Both the position numbers and the translations under genes were made by a program. 13,648 bases of DNA from Clostridia bacterium. Its GTDB lineage: Bacteria > Bacillota > Clostridia > Peptostreptococcales > Anaerovoracaceae. This document shows, piece after piece, positions 6,551 through 13,648 of the stretch. A model generated the notes under the pieces. That model was not told the origin of the DNA and did not search any database. It was given only the letters and a program-made list of their open reading frames with translations. The stretch covers positions 1 to 13,648 of the forward strand of contig JAKSSJ010000028.1 of the NCBI GenBank assembly GCA_024403215.1. Direction: 5' to 3'. Positions within the stretch are counted from its first letter, which is position 1, and each line of letters begins with the position of its first letter.

Positions 6551-6588
6551 GGTGGGAGGCATAATAGCCGCTAGTACCACAAGGAGGT
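6551..6588 (+). promoter_or_regulatory. L1-binding translational operator overlapping the rplA ribosome binding site region
   Basis: The 46-nt rplK-rplA gap contains GGTGGGAGGC (6551-6560), then GCC (6567-6569) and TACCAC (6575-6580). These fold as two short stems, GTGG with CCAC and GGC with GCC, around an asymmetric internal loop (GA against GCTAGTA). The 23S rRNA L1 site, as I recall it for E. coli, has the same GGUGGGAGGC strand and a facing GCC...UACCACC strand, so the mRNA appears to mimic the rRNA. The lower stem ends directly at the Shine-Dalgarno AAGGAGGT (6581-6588), so bound L1 should block rplA initiation. Autogenous control by L1 through rRNA mimicry is established. Its placement in this gap is read from the sequence. 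Confidence 0.85.
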
Positions 6589-6594
6589 AACACT

Positions 6595-7290
6595 ATGGCC
6601 AAGAAAGGCAAAAAGTACCAAGAAGTAGCAAAGCTTATTAACAAAGCTGAGCTCTACGACGTTGAACCAGCATTTGAAATTCTTGCTAAGACAGCAACAG
6701 CTAAGTTCGACGAAACAGTTGAAGCACATTTCAGAATGGGCTTAGACGGAAGACATGCTGATCAACAGATCAGAGGAGCTATCGTACTTCCACACGGCAC
6801 AGGCAAGAGCGTTAAGGTTCTTGTATTTGCTAAGGGAGAAAAAGAACACGAAGCACAGGCAGCAGGAGCTGACTATGTAGGTGGCGAAGAGCTCGCACAA
6901 AAGATTCAAAAAGAAAATTGGTTTGACTTTGACGTAGTTGTAGCAACGCCAGATATGATGGGCGTTGTTGGTAAGCTCGGTAAAGTATTAGGACCAAAAG
7001 GTCTTATGCCAAACCCAAAGTCAGGAACAGTAACAATGGACCTCGAGAAAGCTCTTAAGGAGATTAAAGCAGGTAAAGTTGAGTACCGTCTTGACAAACA
7101 AAACATTGTTCACACACAAATTGGTAAGGTATCATTCGGTGCACAGAAGCTTCAAGAAAACTTCCTCGCAATCGTTGATGCTATTAACAAGGCAAAGCCA
7201 GCAGCAGCAAAAGGACAGTACATTAAGTCTGCATCCGTTGCTTGCACAATGGGTCCTGGAATCAAGATTAACCCAGCAAAGCTTGGCTAG
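6595..7290 (+). CDS. rplA: 50S ribosomal protein L1
   Basis: A 231-residue L1, normal length. The diagnostic segment VLGPKGLMPNPKSG occupies about residues 131-144 in the second domain; the first domain is formed by the N- and C-terminal parts. L1 forms the mobile stalk at the ribosomal E site and is a translational repressor of its own mRNA. A near-perfect Shine-Dalgarno AAGGAGGT (6581-6588) lies 6 nt before the ATG and directly follows the putative L1 operator, so expression should respond to free L1. Stop codon TAG. Confidence 0.98.
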   Translation: MAKKGKKYQEVAKLINKAELYDVEPAFEILAKTATAKFDETVEAHFRMGLDGRHADQQIRGAIVLPHGTGKSVKVLVFAKGEKEHEAQAAGADYVGGEELAQKIQKENWFDFDVVVATPDMMGVVGKLGKVLGPKGLMPNPKSGTVTMDLEKALKEIKAGKVEYRLDKQNIVHTQIGKVSFGAQKLQENFLAIVDAINKAKPAAAKGQYIKSASVACTMGPGIKINPAKLG

Positions 7291-7329
7291 AAAACGGCTT
7301 GTTAAAGATCGCAACTTAGACAGAATACA

Positions 7330-7446
7330 ATAGCTGTAGACAGCGAGTGAATCAAATGATTCTTAATTTCTCGCCGAGGTTACGATTCATAAATATAGCC
7401 TTTTCAGTCTTCGGACATCGAAATAGGTTTTCCAAGGAAGGAAACC
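7330..7446 (+). promoter_or_regulatory. L10 leader RNA (autoregulatory, before rplJ)
   Basis: The 170-nt gap between rplA and rplJ has the signature of the bacterial L10 leader. TGTAGACAGC (7335-7344) and CGCCGAGGT (7372-7380) bracket a stem GCGAG/CTCGC (7343-7347 with 7370-7374), topped by a perfect GAATCA/TGATTC hairpin (7349-7354 with 7357-7362). This is the site bound by the L10-(L12)4 complex. A further hairpin, GGTTTTC with GGAAACC (7426-7432 and 7440-7446), precedes the ribosome binding site AAAGGAG. No clear T-run terminator is present, so control at translation or with a weak attenuator is more likely than classic intrinsic termination. A possible -10 (TACAAT, 7326-7331) has no good -35. 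Confidence 0.88.
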
Positions 7447-7460
7447 GGAAAGGAGAGTAA

Positions 7461-7961
7461 ATGTCAGTAGAAAGTCTGAAAATTAAATCAGCTGTAGTTG
7501 ACGAGATCAAGGCAAAACTTGATGGAGCACAATCCGCAGTAGTAATTGACTACATGGGAACAACTGTTGAACAAGCAACAGCTATGAGAAAAGCGCTTCG
7601 TGAGGCAGGTGTTGACTACACAGTATACAAAAACACACTTATTGCTAGAGCAATTGAAGGAACTGAATTTGAAGGAATAAAAGATGCATTAACAGGTCCT
7701 ACAGCACTTGCAATCAGCAAGGACGATGCAATTGCACCAGCAAGAATTATCAATAAGGCAATCAAGGATACAAACAAGATGGCCTTTAAGGCAGGTATCG
7801 TAGAAGGAATCGTTTATGATGCAGAAGGTCTTAAGACTCTTGCAGCAATTCCATCCAGAAACGAACTCATTGCAAAATTCATGGGATCTATCCAGAGCCC
7901 AGTTGGCAAGTTTGTTCGCACTCTTGCAGCAATTGCCGACGAAAAAGCAAAAGAAGCATAG
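7461..7961 (+). CDS. rplJ: 50S ribosomal protein L10
   Basis: A 166-residue L10, which anchors L7/L12 dimers to the 23S rRNA to form the stalk base. The conserved features are an N-terminal rRNA-binding domain with VVIDYMGTTVEQATAMRKAL (about 27-46), the VYKNTLIARA segment (about 55-64), and a C-terminal helix for L12 dimers. It is preceded by the L10 leader and followed 29 nt later by rplL, forming the classic L10/L12 pair. AAAGGAG ends at 7455, 5 nt before the ATG. Stop codon TAG. Confidence 0.98.
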   Translation: MSVESLKIKSAVVDEIKAKLDGAQSAVVIDYMGTTVEQATAMRKALREAGVDYTVYKNTLIARAIEGTEFEGIKDALTGPTALAISKDDAIAPARIINKAIKDTNKMAFKAGIVEGIVYDAEGLKTLAAIPSRNELIAKFMGSIQSPVGKFVRTLAAIADEKAKEA

Positions 7962-7990
7962 TTTAGTAGTTAATTATTAGGAGAATTAAA

Positions 7991-8353
7991 ATGAATAAAG
8001 ATCAAATTATTGAAGCTATAAAGGGTATGACAGTGCTCGAGCTTAATGAACTCGTTAAAGCTTGCGAAGAAGAATTTGGCGTTTCCGCAGCAGCTCCAGT
8101 AGCAGTTGCAGCAGCAGGTGCTGGCGAAGCAGCAGCTGAAAAGGATAGCTTTGATGTAATCCTTGCAGAAGCAGGCGCAGAAAAGATTAAGGTTATTAAG
8201 GTTGTTAGAGAAATCACAGGACTCGGACTTAAGGAAGCTAAGGATCTCGTTGATGGAGCTCCAAAGGCTGTTAAGGAAGGTGCTGGTAAGGAAGAAGCTA
8301 ACCAGATCAAGGCTCAACTCGAAGAAGTTGGCGCTAAGGTTGAACTTAAATAA
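7991..8353 (+). CDS. rplL: 50S ribosomal protein L7/L12
   Basis: A 120-residue stalk protein present in several copies per ribosome that recruits translational GTPases. Domains: N-terminal dimerisation helices (1-31), an Ala/Gly-rich hinge (32-50) and a globular C-terminal domain (51-120) with the factor-binding segment KIKVIKVVREITGLGLKEAK (65-84). Length and ending (VELK) are typical. AGGAG (7979-7983) lies 7 nt before the ATG. Confidence 0.98.
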   Translation: MNKDQIIEAIKGMTVLELNELVKACEEEFGVSAAAPVAVAAAGAGEAAAEKDSFDVILAEAGAEKIKVIKVVREITGLGLKEAKDLVDGAPKAVKEGAGKEEANQIKAQLEEVGAKVELK

Positions 8354-8372
8354 GTTTACTTACAAAAAATAT

Positions 8373-8415
8373 ACGCTAAGGGTTGTCATTTAGGGCAACC
8401 CTTTTGGCGTTATTT
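8373..8415 (+). terminator. Attenuator-like hairpin between rplL and rpoB
   Basis: ACGCTAAGGGTTG (8373-8385) pairs with 8396-8410 around a 10-nt loop. Thirteen pairs form with one T-G wobble and a 2-nt bulge; the core AAGGGTTG/CAACCCTT is perfect. The tail TATTTT (8411-8416) is a weak T run. A partial terminator at this junction is known in E. coli, where it reduces rpoBC transcription relative to the ribosomal genes. The position and imperfect tail here fit the same purpose. The remaining gap to rpoB is very AT-rich with no promoter I can support. Confidence 0.65.
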
Positions 8416-8484
8416 TAGGAATACAAAAAAACATAAAAATTAGAGAATTTATTTAGATTTTTTTAAAATTCAGGAGGGACACAC

Positions 8485-11400
8485 ATGCCACATGCAGTGA
8501 AAATAGGCAAGAAAGAGCGCATGAGCTTCTCAAGAATAGAAGCTGTACAGCAGATGCCTAACCTCATCGCCATCCAAAAGGATTCCTATGATTGGTTCAT
8601 TAAGGAAGGCCTTGCAGAGGTGTTTGAGGATATCAGCCCTATAAGGGACTACGCTGATAATCTCGCGCTCGAATTCGTGGACCATTCCATCTCAGATGAA
8701 ACAAAATACGATCAGGAAGAATGCAAAGAAAGAGACGCTACATACGCAGCACCTCTTAAGGTTAAAGTACGCCTGATCAATCAGGAAACTGGTGAAGTCA
8801 AAGAGCAGGAAGTCTTCATGGGAGATTTTCCTATCATGACTGAAAAGGGTACCTTCATTTACAACGGTGCCGAAAGAGTTGTTGTAACACAGCTGGTTAG
8901 ATCCCCTGGACCTTACTATGCAGTTGCAACAGATAAATCAAATAACAAACTCTTTAGTGCAACAATCATTCCAAACCGTGGTGCATGGCTTGAGTATGAA
9001 ACAGATGCAGCACTCAGTCTTTCTGTCAGAGTAGACAGAACAAGAAAGCTGCCTATTACTGCACTCTTAAGAGCTCTGTCTTATAGATCCGTTGAAGAAA
9101 AAGTAGAAGCTGAAAAACGTAAGAACCCAAGCATGAGTGAAGACGATATCAGAAAGAAAGTTCGTAGATACGGCGAGTATAAGACAAACACTGCTTCTAT
9201 CCTCTATGAGGGTACAACAGAAGAAATCACCGAAATTTTTGGTAGTGATATTGAAAGACTTAACCTTACTTTCGAAAAGGATACCACTCACAATTTCGAC
9301 GAAGGACTTAAGGAAATTTACAGAAAACTTAGACCTGGCGAACCAGCAACATTTGAAAGTGCTTATGATTTAATCGAAGCATTATTCTTTGATGCAAAGC
9401 GTTATGACCTGGCTAAAGTTGGTCGTTATAAATACAACAAGAAGCTCGGTCTTGCTGAAAGAATTACTGGCTGCACACTTATGGAGAGCGCAGTTATTCC
9501 TTCAACAGGAGAGATTCTCTTTAGAAAAGGCACCAAGCTTACAAAGGAAAGCGCTGCACTTATCCAAAGCTATGGTATTGAATACGTAATGGTTGAAAGT
9601 AAGGTAAACGAAGGCAAGGCTGTTAAGGTTATCGGCAACAACTTTGTTCCTTTCTCTGATTACCTTGAATTTGACCCAGCAGAATATAGACTTCCAGATG
9701 AAGTTTTCTATCCTGCAATGTCTGCACTTCTTGAAGATTTCCAAGCTGCAAATCCAAAGAAGGGCAAATCAAAAGAAGCAAAGAAGGAATACAACGATAA
9801 GCTTGCTGCATTCCTTTATGCTCATAGAAATGAACTCTCACCAAAGCATATTATCTTTGATGATATTATTGCTTCCATCTCATATCAGTTTGGTCTTCAA
9901 GAAGGCATCGGTTCTGTAGATGATATCGACCATCTCGGAAACAGAAGACTTAGAACTGTTGGTGAGCTTCTCCAAAACCAATTCAGAATTGGTCTTGCAA
10001 GAATGGAGAGAGTTGTTAAAGAAAGAATGACAATTCAAGATACAGAGGCAACAACACCTCAGAACTTGATTAACATTCGTCCAGTAACTGCTGCAATCAA
10101 GGAGTTCTTCGGATCTTCTCAGCTTTCACAGTTTATGGATCAGACAAACCCACTTTCTGAACTTACTCACAAGAGAAGACTTTCTGCTCTTGGACCTGGC
10201 GGTCTTTCAAGAGAAAGAGCAGGATTCGAAGTAAGAGATGTACACCATTCCCACTACGGAAGAATGTGCCCAATTGAAACTCCAGAAGGTCCAAACATTG
10301 GACTTATCGGTTCTCTTACAACATACGGAATCATCAATAAATACGGATTTATTGAGACTCCATACAGAAGAGTAAGCAAGGGTGTTGTATCAAAAGAAAT
10401 TGATTATCTTGCTGCTGATGAGGAAGAAGGACTTATCATTGCACAGGCAAACGAACCACTTGATAAGAACGGAAAGTTTGTAAACGAAAAAGTTCTTGCA
10501 AGAGGACACCTGGGTGAAATCGATCTCTTCCCAAGGAATGCAGTTCATTACATGGACGTTTCTCCACGTCAGGTAGTATCCATTGCAACAGCAATGATTC
10601 CATTCCTTGAAAACGACGACGCTAACCGTGCCCTGATGGGTTCTAACATGCAGCGTCAGGCAGTTCCACTTCTTGTTACAGATGCACCATTTATTGCAAC
10701 TGGTGTTGAGTATTCTGCTGCACATGACTCTGGTGTTTGCGTAATTGCTAAAAGAGCAGGTGTTGTTGAATACGTAGATGCAACAAGAGTAATTGTAAGA
10801 ACAGAAGACGGAGATAAAGACGAATACAAGCTCCTTAAATACAAGCGCTCTAACCAGGGTACTTGCGTAAACCAAAAGCCTATCGTTTCTCACGGTGAAA
10901 AAGTTGAGGCAGGAGAAGTTCTTGCTGATGGTCCATCAACAGACCACGGTGAAATTTCCTTAGGTAAGAACCTCCTAATCGGTTTCATGACTTGGGAAGG
11001 ATATAACTACGAGGACGCTGTAATCCTTAATGAAAGACTGGTTATGGACGATGTTCTCACTTCAATTCATATTGAAGAGTATGAACAAGAAGCAAGAGAT
11101 ACAAAGCTTGGACCAGAAGAAATTACAAGAGATATTCCAAACGTTGGTGACGATGCACTTAAAGATCTTGATGAGGATGGTATTGTAAGAATCGGTGCTG
11201 AAGTTGATTCTTCTGACATTCTTGTTGGTAAGGTTACTCCAAAGGGAGAAACAGAGCTTACTGCAGAAGAGAGACTTTTAAGAGCTATCTTTGGTGAGAA
11301 GGCAAGAGAAGTAAGAGATACATCTCTTAGAGTTCCTCACGGAGAAACAGGTATTGTAGTAGACGTAAGAGTTTTCTCAAGAGAAAATAACGATGAACTT

Positions 11401-12360
11401 CCTCCAGGAGTAAATAAGCTCGTTAGAGTATATATTGCTACAAAGAGAAAGATTCAAGTCGGAGATAAGATGTCCGGTCGTCACGGAAACAAGGGCGTTA
11501 TTTCAAGAGTACTTCCAGTAGAGGATATGCCATTCATGGAAGATGGAACTCCACTTCAGGTTATGCTTAACCCACTGGGCGTTCCTTCTCGTATGAACAT
11601 TGGACAGGTACTTGAGGTTCACCTTGGCCTTGCAGCAAGAAAGAAGGGTTGGTATATTGCAACTCCTGTATTTGATGGTGCAAAGGAAAGTGAAATCATT
11701 GACCTTCTTGAAGAATGCGGTTATCCAAGATCAGGTAAACTGCAGCTTAGAGATGGTAGAACAGGACAACCATTTGATAACCCAGTTACAGTAGGTATCA
11801 TGTACATGCTTAAGCTCCACCATCTTGTTGATGATAAGATTCACGCAAGATCTACGGGCCCGTACTCACTGGTAACACAGCAGCCACTCGGTGGTAAAGC
11901 ACAGTTTGGTGGCCAGCGTTTCGGAGAAATGGAAGTTTGGGCACTTGAAGCTTACGGTGCTGCATATACACTTCAGGAAATCTTAACAGTTAAGTCCGAT
12001 GACGTAATCGGAAGAGTTAAGACTTACGAAGCAATCGTAAAGGACGAGAATATTCCAGAGCCAGGCATTCCAGAATCATTCAAGGTTCTCATTAAGGAAA
12101 TGCAGAGCTTAGCACTGGATGTTAAGGTTCTTGGCGAGAATGATGAAGAAGTTGAACTTAAGGATACATCAGATCTTGAGGGAGCAACATCATTCAACGC
12201 AATCGAATTTGAAAACCTTAAACGTGAAGAAGAATTCTTTGGTGAAGGTTCTGGCTTTGGTGCAGTAAGTGCTGAAGGCGAAGAGCTCGACTCATACACA
12301 GATCCTTTGTATGATACCGAAGAAGAAGAGGAAGAGGATTTCCCAGGAGAGGAGGAGTAA
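8485..12360 (+). CDS. rpoB: RNA polymerase beta subunit RpoB
   Basis: A 1291-residue beta subunit, about 100 longer than B. subtilis RpoB. The N-terminus (VKIGKKERMSFSRIE) and the catalytic GDKMSGRHGNKG block (993-1004) are conserved. The rifampicin region is wild type at D552, H562 and S567 (E. coli D516, H526, S531), so rifampicin sensitivity is predicted. Extra length includes roughly 40 residues between the VGRYKYNKKLGL segment and DDIDHLGNRRLR, with a Lys-rich PKKGKSKEAKKEYNDK stretch, and a strongly acidic C-terminal tail (TEEEEEEDFPGEEE). AGGAGGG (8472-8478) lies 6 nt before the ATG. The purine-rich end of the gene supplies the ribosome binding site of rpoC, 3 nt downstream. Confidence 0.98.
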   Translation: MPHAVKIGKKERMSFSRIEAVQQMPNLIAIQKDSYDWFIKEGLAEVFEDISPIRDYADNLALEFVDHSISDETKYDQEECKERDATYAAPLKVKVRLINQETGEVKEQEVFMGDFPIMTEKGTFIYNGAERVVVTQLVRSPGPYYAVATDKSNNKLFSATIIPNRGAWLEYETDAALSLSVRVDRTRKLPITALLRALSYRSVEEKVEAEKRKNPSMSEDDIRKKVRRYGEYKTNTASILYEGTTEEITEIFGSDIERLNLTFEKDTTHNFDEGLKEIYRKLRPGEPATFESAYDLIEALFFDAKRYDLAKVGRYKYNKKLGLAERITGCTLMESAVIPSTGEILFRKGTKLTKESAALIQSYGIEYVMVESKVNEGKAVKVIGNNFVPFSDYLEFDPAEYRLPDEVFYPAMSALLEDFQAANPKKGKSKEAKKEYNDKLAAFLYAHRNELSPKHIIFDDIIASISYQFGLQEGIGSVDDIDHLGNRRLRTVGELLQNQFRIGLARMERVVKERMTIQDTEATTPQNLINIRPVTAAIKEFFGSSQLSQFMDQTNPLSELTHKRRLSALGPGGLSRERAGFEVRDVHHSHYGRMCPIETPEGPNIGLIGSLTTYGIINKYGFIETPYRRVSKGVVSKEIDYLAADEEEGLIIAQANEPLDKNGKFVNEKVLARGHLGEIDLFPRNAVHYMDVSPRQVVSIATAMIPFLENDDANRALMGSNMQRQAVPLLVTDAPFIATGVEYSAAHDSGVCVIAKRAGVVEYVDATRVIVRTEDGDKDEYKLLKYKRSNQGTCVNQKPIVSHGEKVEAGEVLADGPSTDHGEISLGKNLLIGFMTWEGYNYEDAVILNERLVMDDVLTSIHIEEYEQEARDTKLGPEEITRDIPNVGDDALKDLDEDGIVRIGAEVDSSDILVGKVTPKGETELTAEERLLRAIFGEKAREVRDTSLRVPHGETGIVVDVRVFSRENNDELPPGVNKLVRVYIATKRKIQVGDKMSGRHGNKGVISRVLPVEDMPFMEDGTPLQVMLNPLGVPSRMNIGQVLEVHLGLAARKKGWYIATPVFDGAKESEIIDLLEECGYPRSGKLQLRDGRTGQPFDNPVTVGIMYMLKLHHLVDDKIHARSTGPYSLVTQQPLGGKAQFGGQRFGEMEVWALEAYGAAYTLQEILTVKSDDVIGRVKTYEAIVKDENIPEPGIPESFKVLIKEMQSLALDVKVLGENDEEVELKDTSDLEGATSFNAIEFENLKREEEFFGEGSGFGAVSAEGEELDSYTDPLYDTEEEEEEDFPGEEE

Positions 12361-12363
12361 GAT

Positions 12364-13437
12364 ATGGATATTAATTTCGAATCATTACAAATTGGTCTTG
12401 CTTCTACTGAGAAAATTCTTTCTTGGTCTCACGGTGAAGTTAAAAAGCCAGAAACAATTAACTATAGAACTTTAAAGCCTGAAAGAGATGGACTCTTCTG
12501 CGAAAGAATCTTTGGACCAACCAAAGACTGGGAGTGCCATTGCGGTAAGTACAAGAGAATTCGTTACAAAGGAATTATCTGCGACCGCTGCGGTGTAGAA
12601 GTTACAAAGGCAAAAGTAAGAAGAGAGAGAATGGGCCATATTACATTGGCTACACCAGTATCTCATATCTGGTACTTTAAGGGCATTCCTTCAAGAATTG
12701 GTTTGGTTCTTGATATGTCTCCAAGAGTACTTGAAAAGGTTTTATACTACGCTTCTTACATTGTTACAGATCCAGGTACAACAACACTTAAGTACATGGA
12801 AGTTCTTACAGAGCAAGAATATAGAGAAGCTCGCGAAGAATTTGGCATGGCATTTAAGGCTGGAATGGGCGGAGAAGCAATTAGAGAGCTTCTTGCAGCA
12901 ATCGACTTAGATGCACTTGCTGAAGAATTAAGAGATGCTCTTAAGACAGCACAGGGACAGAAGAAGGTTAAGGTTGTAAGAAGACTTGAAGTTATCGAAG
13001 CTTTAAGAGCTTCTGGCAACAGACCTGAATGGATGATACTAGAAGTTGTTCCAGTAATCCCACCAGATCTTCGTCCTATGGTTCAGCTCGATGGTGGCAG
13101 ATTTGCAACATCAGACCTTAACGATTTATACAGAAGAGTAATTAACAGAAATAACAGACTTAAAAGACTCTTAGATCTTGGAGCTCCAGACATCATTGTA
13201 AGAAATGAAAAGAGAATGCTTCAAGAAGCAGTAGATGCTCTTATTGATAACGGAAGACGCGGAAGACCAGTTACAGGTCCTGGCGGAAGGCCACTTAAGT
13301 CACTTTCCGATATGCTTAAGGGTAAGCAGGGTAGATTTAGACAGAACCTTCTTGGTAAACGTGTAGACTATTCTGGACGTTCTGTAATTGTTGTAGGACC
13401 AGAGCTTAAGTTCTATCAGTGCGGTCTTCCAAAGTAG
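12364..13437 (+). CDS. rpoC: RNA polymerase beta-prime subunit RpoC, N-terminal part ending at an in-frame TAG
   Basis: Encodes residues 1-357 of beta-prime. The ATG is 3 nt after rpoB and is served by GGAGGAG (12351-12357) inside its end. The zinc ribbon is intact (C58, C60, C73, C76), followed by VSHIWYFKGIPSR, the clamp and lid region, and QGRFRQNLLGKRVDYSGR. The frame stops at TAG (13435-13437), between GLPK and MALELF, where other bacteria have Glu or Lys (KEM in Bacillus, KKM in E. coli, as I recall them). Normal beta-prime is about 1200 or more residues. The break lies within the catalytic double-psi beta-barrel region, roughly 90 residues before the NADFDGD metal-binding motif, which is outside the window, so this piece alone cannot be a working subunit. 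A one-base G-to-T (GAG) or A-to-T (AAG) change would explain it. Confidence 0.93.
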   Translation: MDINFESLQIGLASTEKILSWSHGEVKKPETINYRTLKPERDGLFCERIFGPTKDWECHCGKYKRIRYKGIICDRCGVEVTKAKVRRERMGHITLATPVSHIWYFKGIPSRIGLVLDMSPRVLEKVLYYASYIVTDPGTTTLKYMEVLTEQEYREAREEFGMAFKAGMGGEAIRELLAAIDLDALAEELRDALKTAQGQKKVKVVRRLEVIEALRASGNRPEWMILEVVPVIPPDLRPMVQLDGGRFATSDLNDLYRRVINRNNRLKRLLDLGAPDIIVRNEKRMLQEAVDALIDNGRRGRPVTGPGGRPLKSLSDMLKGKQGRFRQNLLGKRVDYSGRSVIVVGPELKFYQCGLPK

Positions 13438-13648
13438 ATGGCTCTTGAACTTTTCAAGCCTTTCATCATGAAGAAGCTTGTTGCTGATGGTAATGCACAC
13501 AACATTAAGAGCGCAAAGAGAATGGTTGAAAAGGTAAGACCAGAAGTTTGGGATGCTCTTGATGAAATCATTAAGGACCACCCAGTTCTTTTAAACCGTG
13601 CTCCTACACTTCATAGACTTGGTATTCAGGCATTCGAGCCAGTACTTG
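13438..13648 (+). CDS. rpoC: RpoC continuation after the in-frame TAG (partial, runs off the window)
   Basis: Seventy codons of perfectly colinear beta-prime sequence continue in the same frame directly after the TAG: MALELFKPFIMKKLV, then HNIKSAKR, and HPVLLNRAPTLHRLGIQAFEP at the edge. Strong conservation right up to the TAG and right after it means no residue other than codon 358 is lost and no frame change occurred. The first codon after the stop is ATG, which gives TAGATG, so re-initiation by the terminating ribosome is formally possible. No Shine-Dalgarno sequence is visible in the preceding 20 nt. Whether this is the rest of one interrupted gene or a separately translated second chain cannot be decided from the window. 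Confidence 0.9.
   Translation, partial: MALELFKPFIMKKLVADGNAHNIKSAKRMVEKVRPEVWDALDEIIKDHPVLLNRAPTLHRLGIQAFEPVL

Noticed and set aside
6144..6644. Long minus-strand frames opposite rplK, rplJ/rplL, rpoB and AIM24
   Set aside because: They are antisense to strongly conserved genes, lack ribosome binding sites and have low-complexity, Cys/Ser-rich products without family features.
10138..10185. Rifampicin-resistance change in rpoB
   Set aside because: The main resistance positions read D552, H562 and S567, equivalent to wild-type D516, H526 and S531 in E. coli.
13435..13437. Genome-wide reassignment of TAG to an amino acid
   Set aside because: rpmG, secE, rplA, rplJ and the AIM24 gene all end in TAG at family-typical C-termini, so TAG works as a normal stop in this genome.
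13435..13437. Pyrrolysine insertion at the rpoC TAG
   Set aside because: The position is an ordinary Glu/Lys site, not a methylamine methyltransferase active site, and nothing in the window suggests pyl genes.
12364..13648. Frameshift or deletion in rpoC
   Set aside because: The frame is identical before and after the TAG and the conserved residues are colinear; only one codon differs.
1..13648. Mobile element, CRISPR array, tRNA or rRNA gene
   Set aside because: No transposase, integrase, repeat-spacer pattern, long inverted or direct repeats, or tRNA cloverleaf was seen.

Overview
The window looks like a chromosomal segment of a low-GC, Gram-positive-type anaerobe, most likely an uncultured member of the Clostridia (Bacillota). 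This rests on the AT-rich genes with strong AGGAGG ribosome binding sites, the rpmG-secE-nusG-rplK-rplA-rplJ-rplL-rpoB-rpoC order, a zinc-binding type L33, an L10 leader RNA, a glycine riboswitch in front of a sodium:amino-acid symporter, and RpoB/RpoC sequences that read like clostridial proteins. I cannot fix a genus.

Left part (1-1700): one minus-strand gene for an AGCS-family sodium:alanine/glycine symporter, closed by a perfect hairpin terminator. Its 5' leader holds a glycine riboswitch, an intrinsic terminator and a good promoter. A 7-nt complementarity between the aptamer 5' edge and the foot of the terminator suggests a glycine OFF switch. Middle (1840-4823): a tight plus-strand cluster of AIM24-family protein, PAP2 phosphatase, DUF554 membrane protein and an MntP-like manganese exporter, with junctions of 27 nt, 3 nt and a 16-nt overlap. 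It looks like one envelope/ion-homeostasis operon.

Right part (4851-13648): a perfect-spacing promoter starts the conserved translation/transcription block: rpmG, secE, nusG, rplK, rplA, rplJ, rplL, rpoB and the 5' part of rpoC. Three RNA control elements are readable. One is an L1-binding operator in the rplK-rplA gap that copies the L1 site of 23S rRNA and abuts the rplA ribosome binding site. The second is the L10 leader before rplJ. The third is an attenuator-like hairpin between rplL and rpoB.

The main anomaly is in rpoC. Codon 358, a glutamate or lysine in the conserved GLPK-(E/K)-MALELF segment, is TAG (13435-13437). The same frame then continues with well-conserved RpoC sequence to the window edge. 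TAG is an ordinary stop in at least five other genes here, so general reassignment is unlikely. The options are a sequence error, a nonsense lesion with suppression or readthrough, or a genuinely split beta-prime subunit translated through an abutting TAG-ATG junction. No mobile elements, CRISPR arrays, tRNAs or rRNAs were seen.
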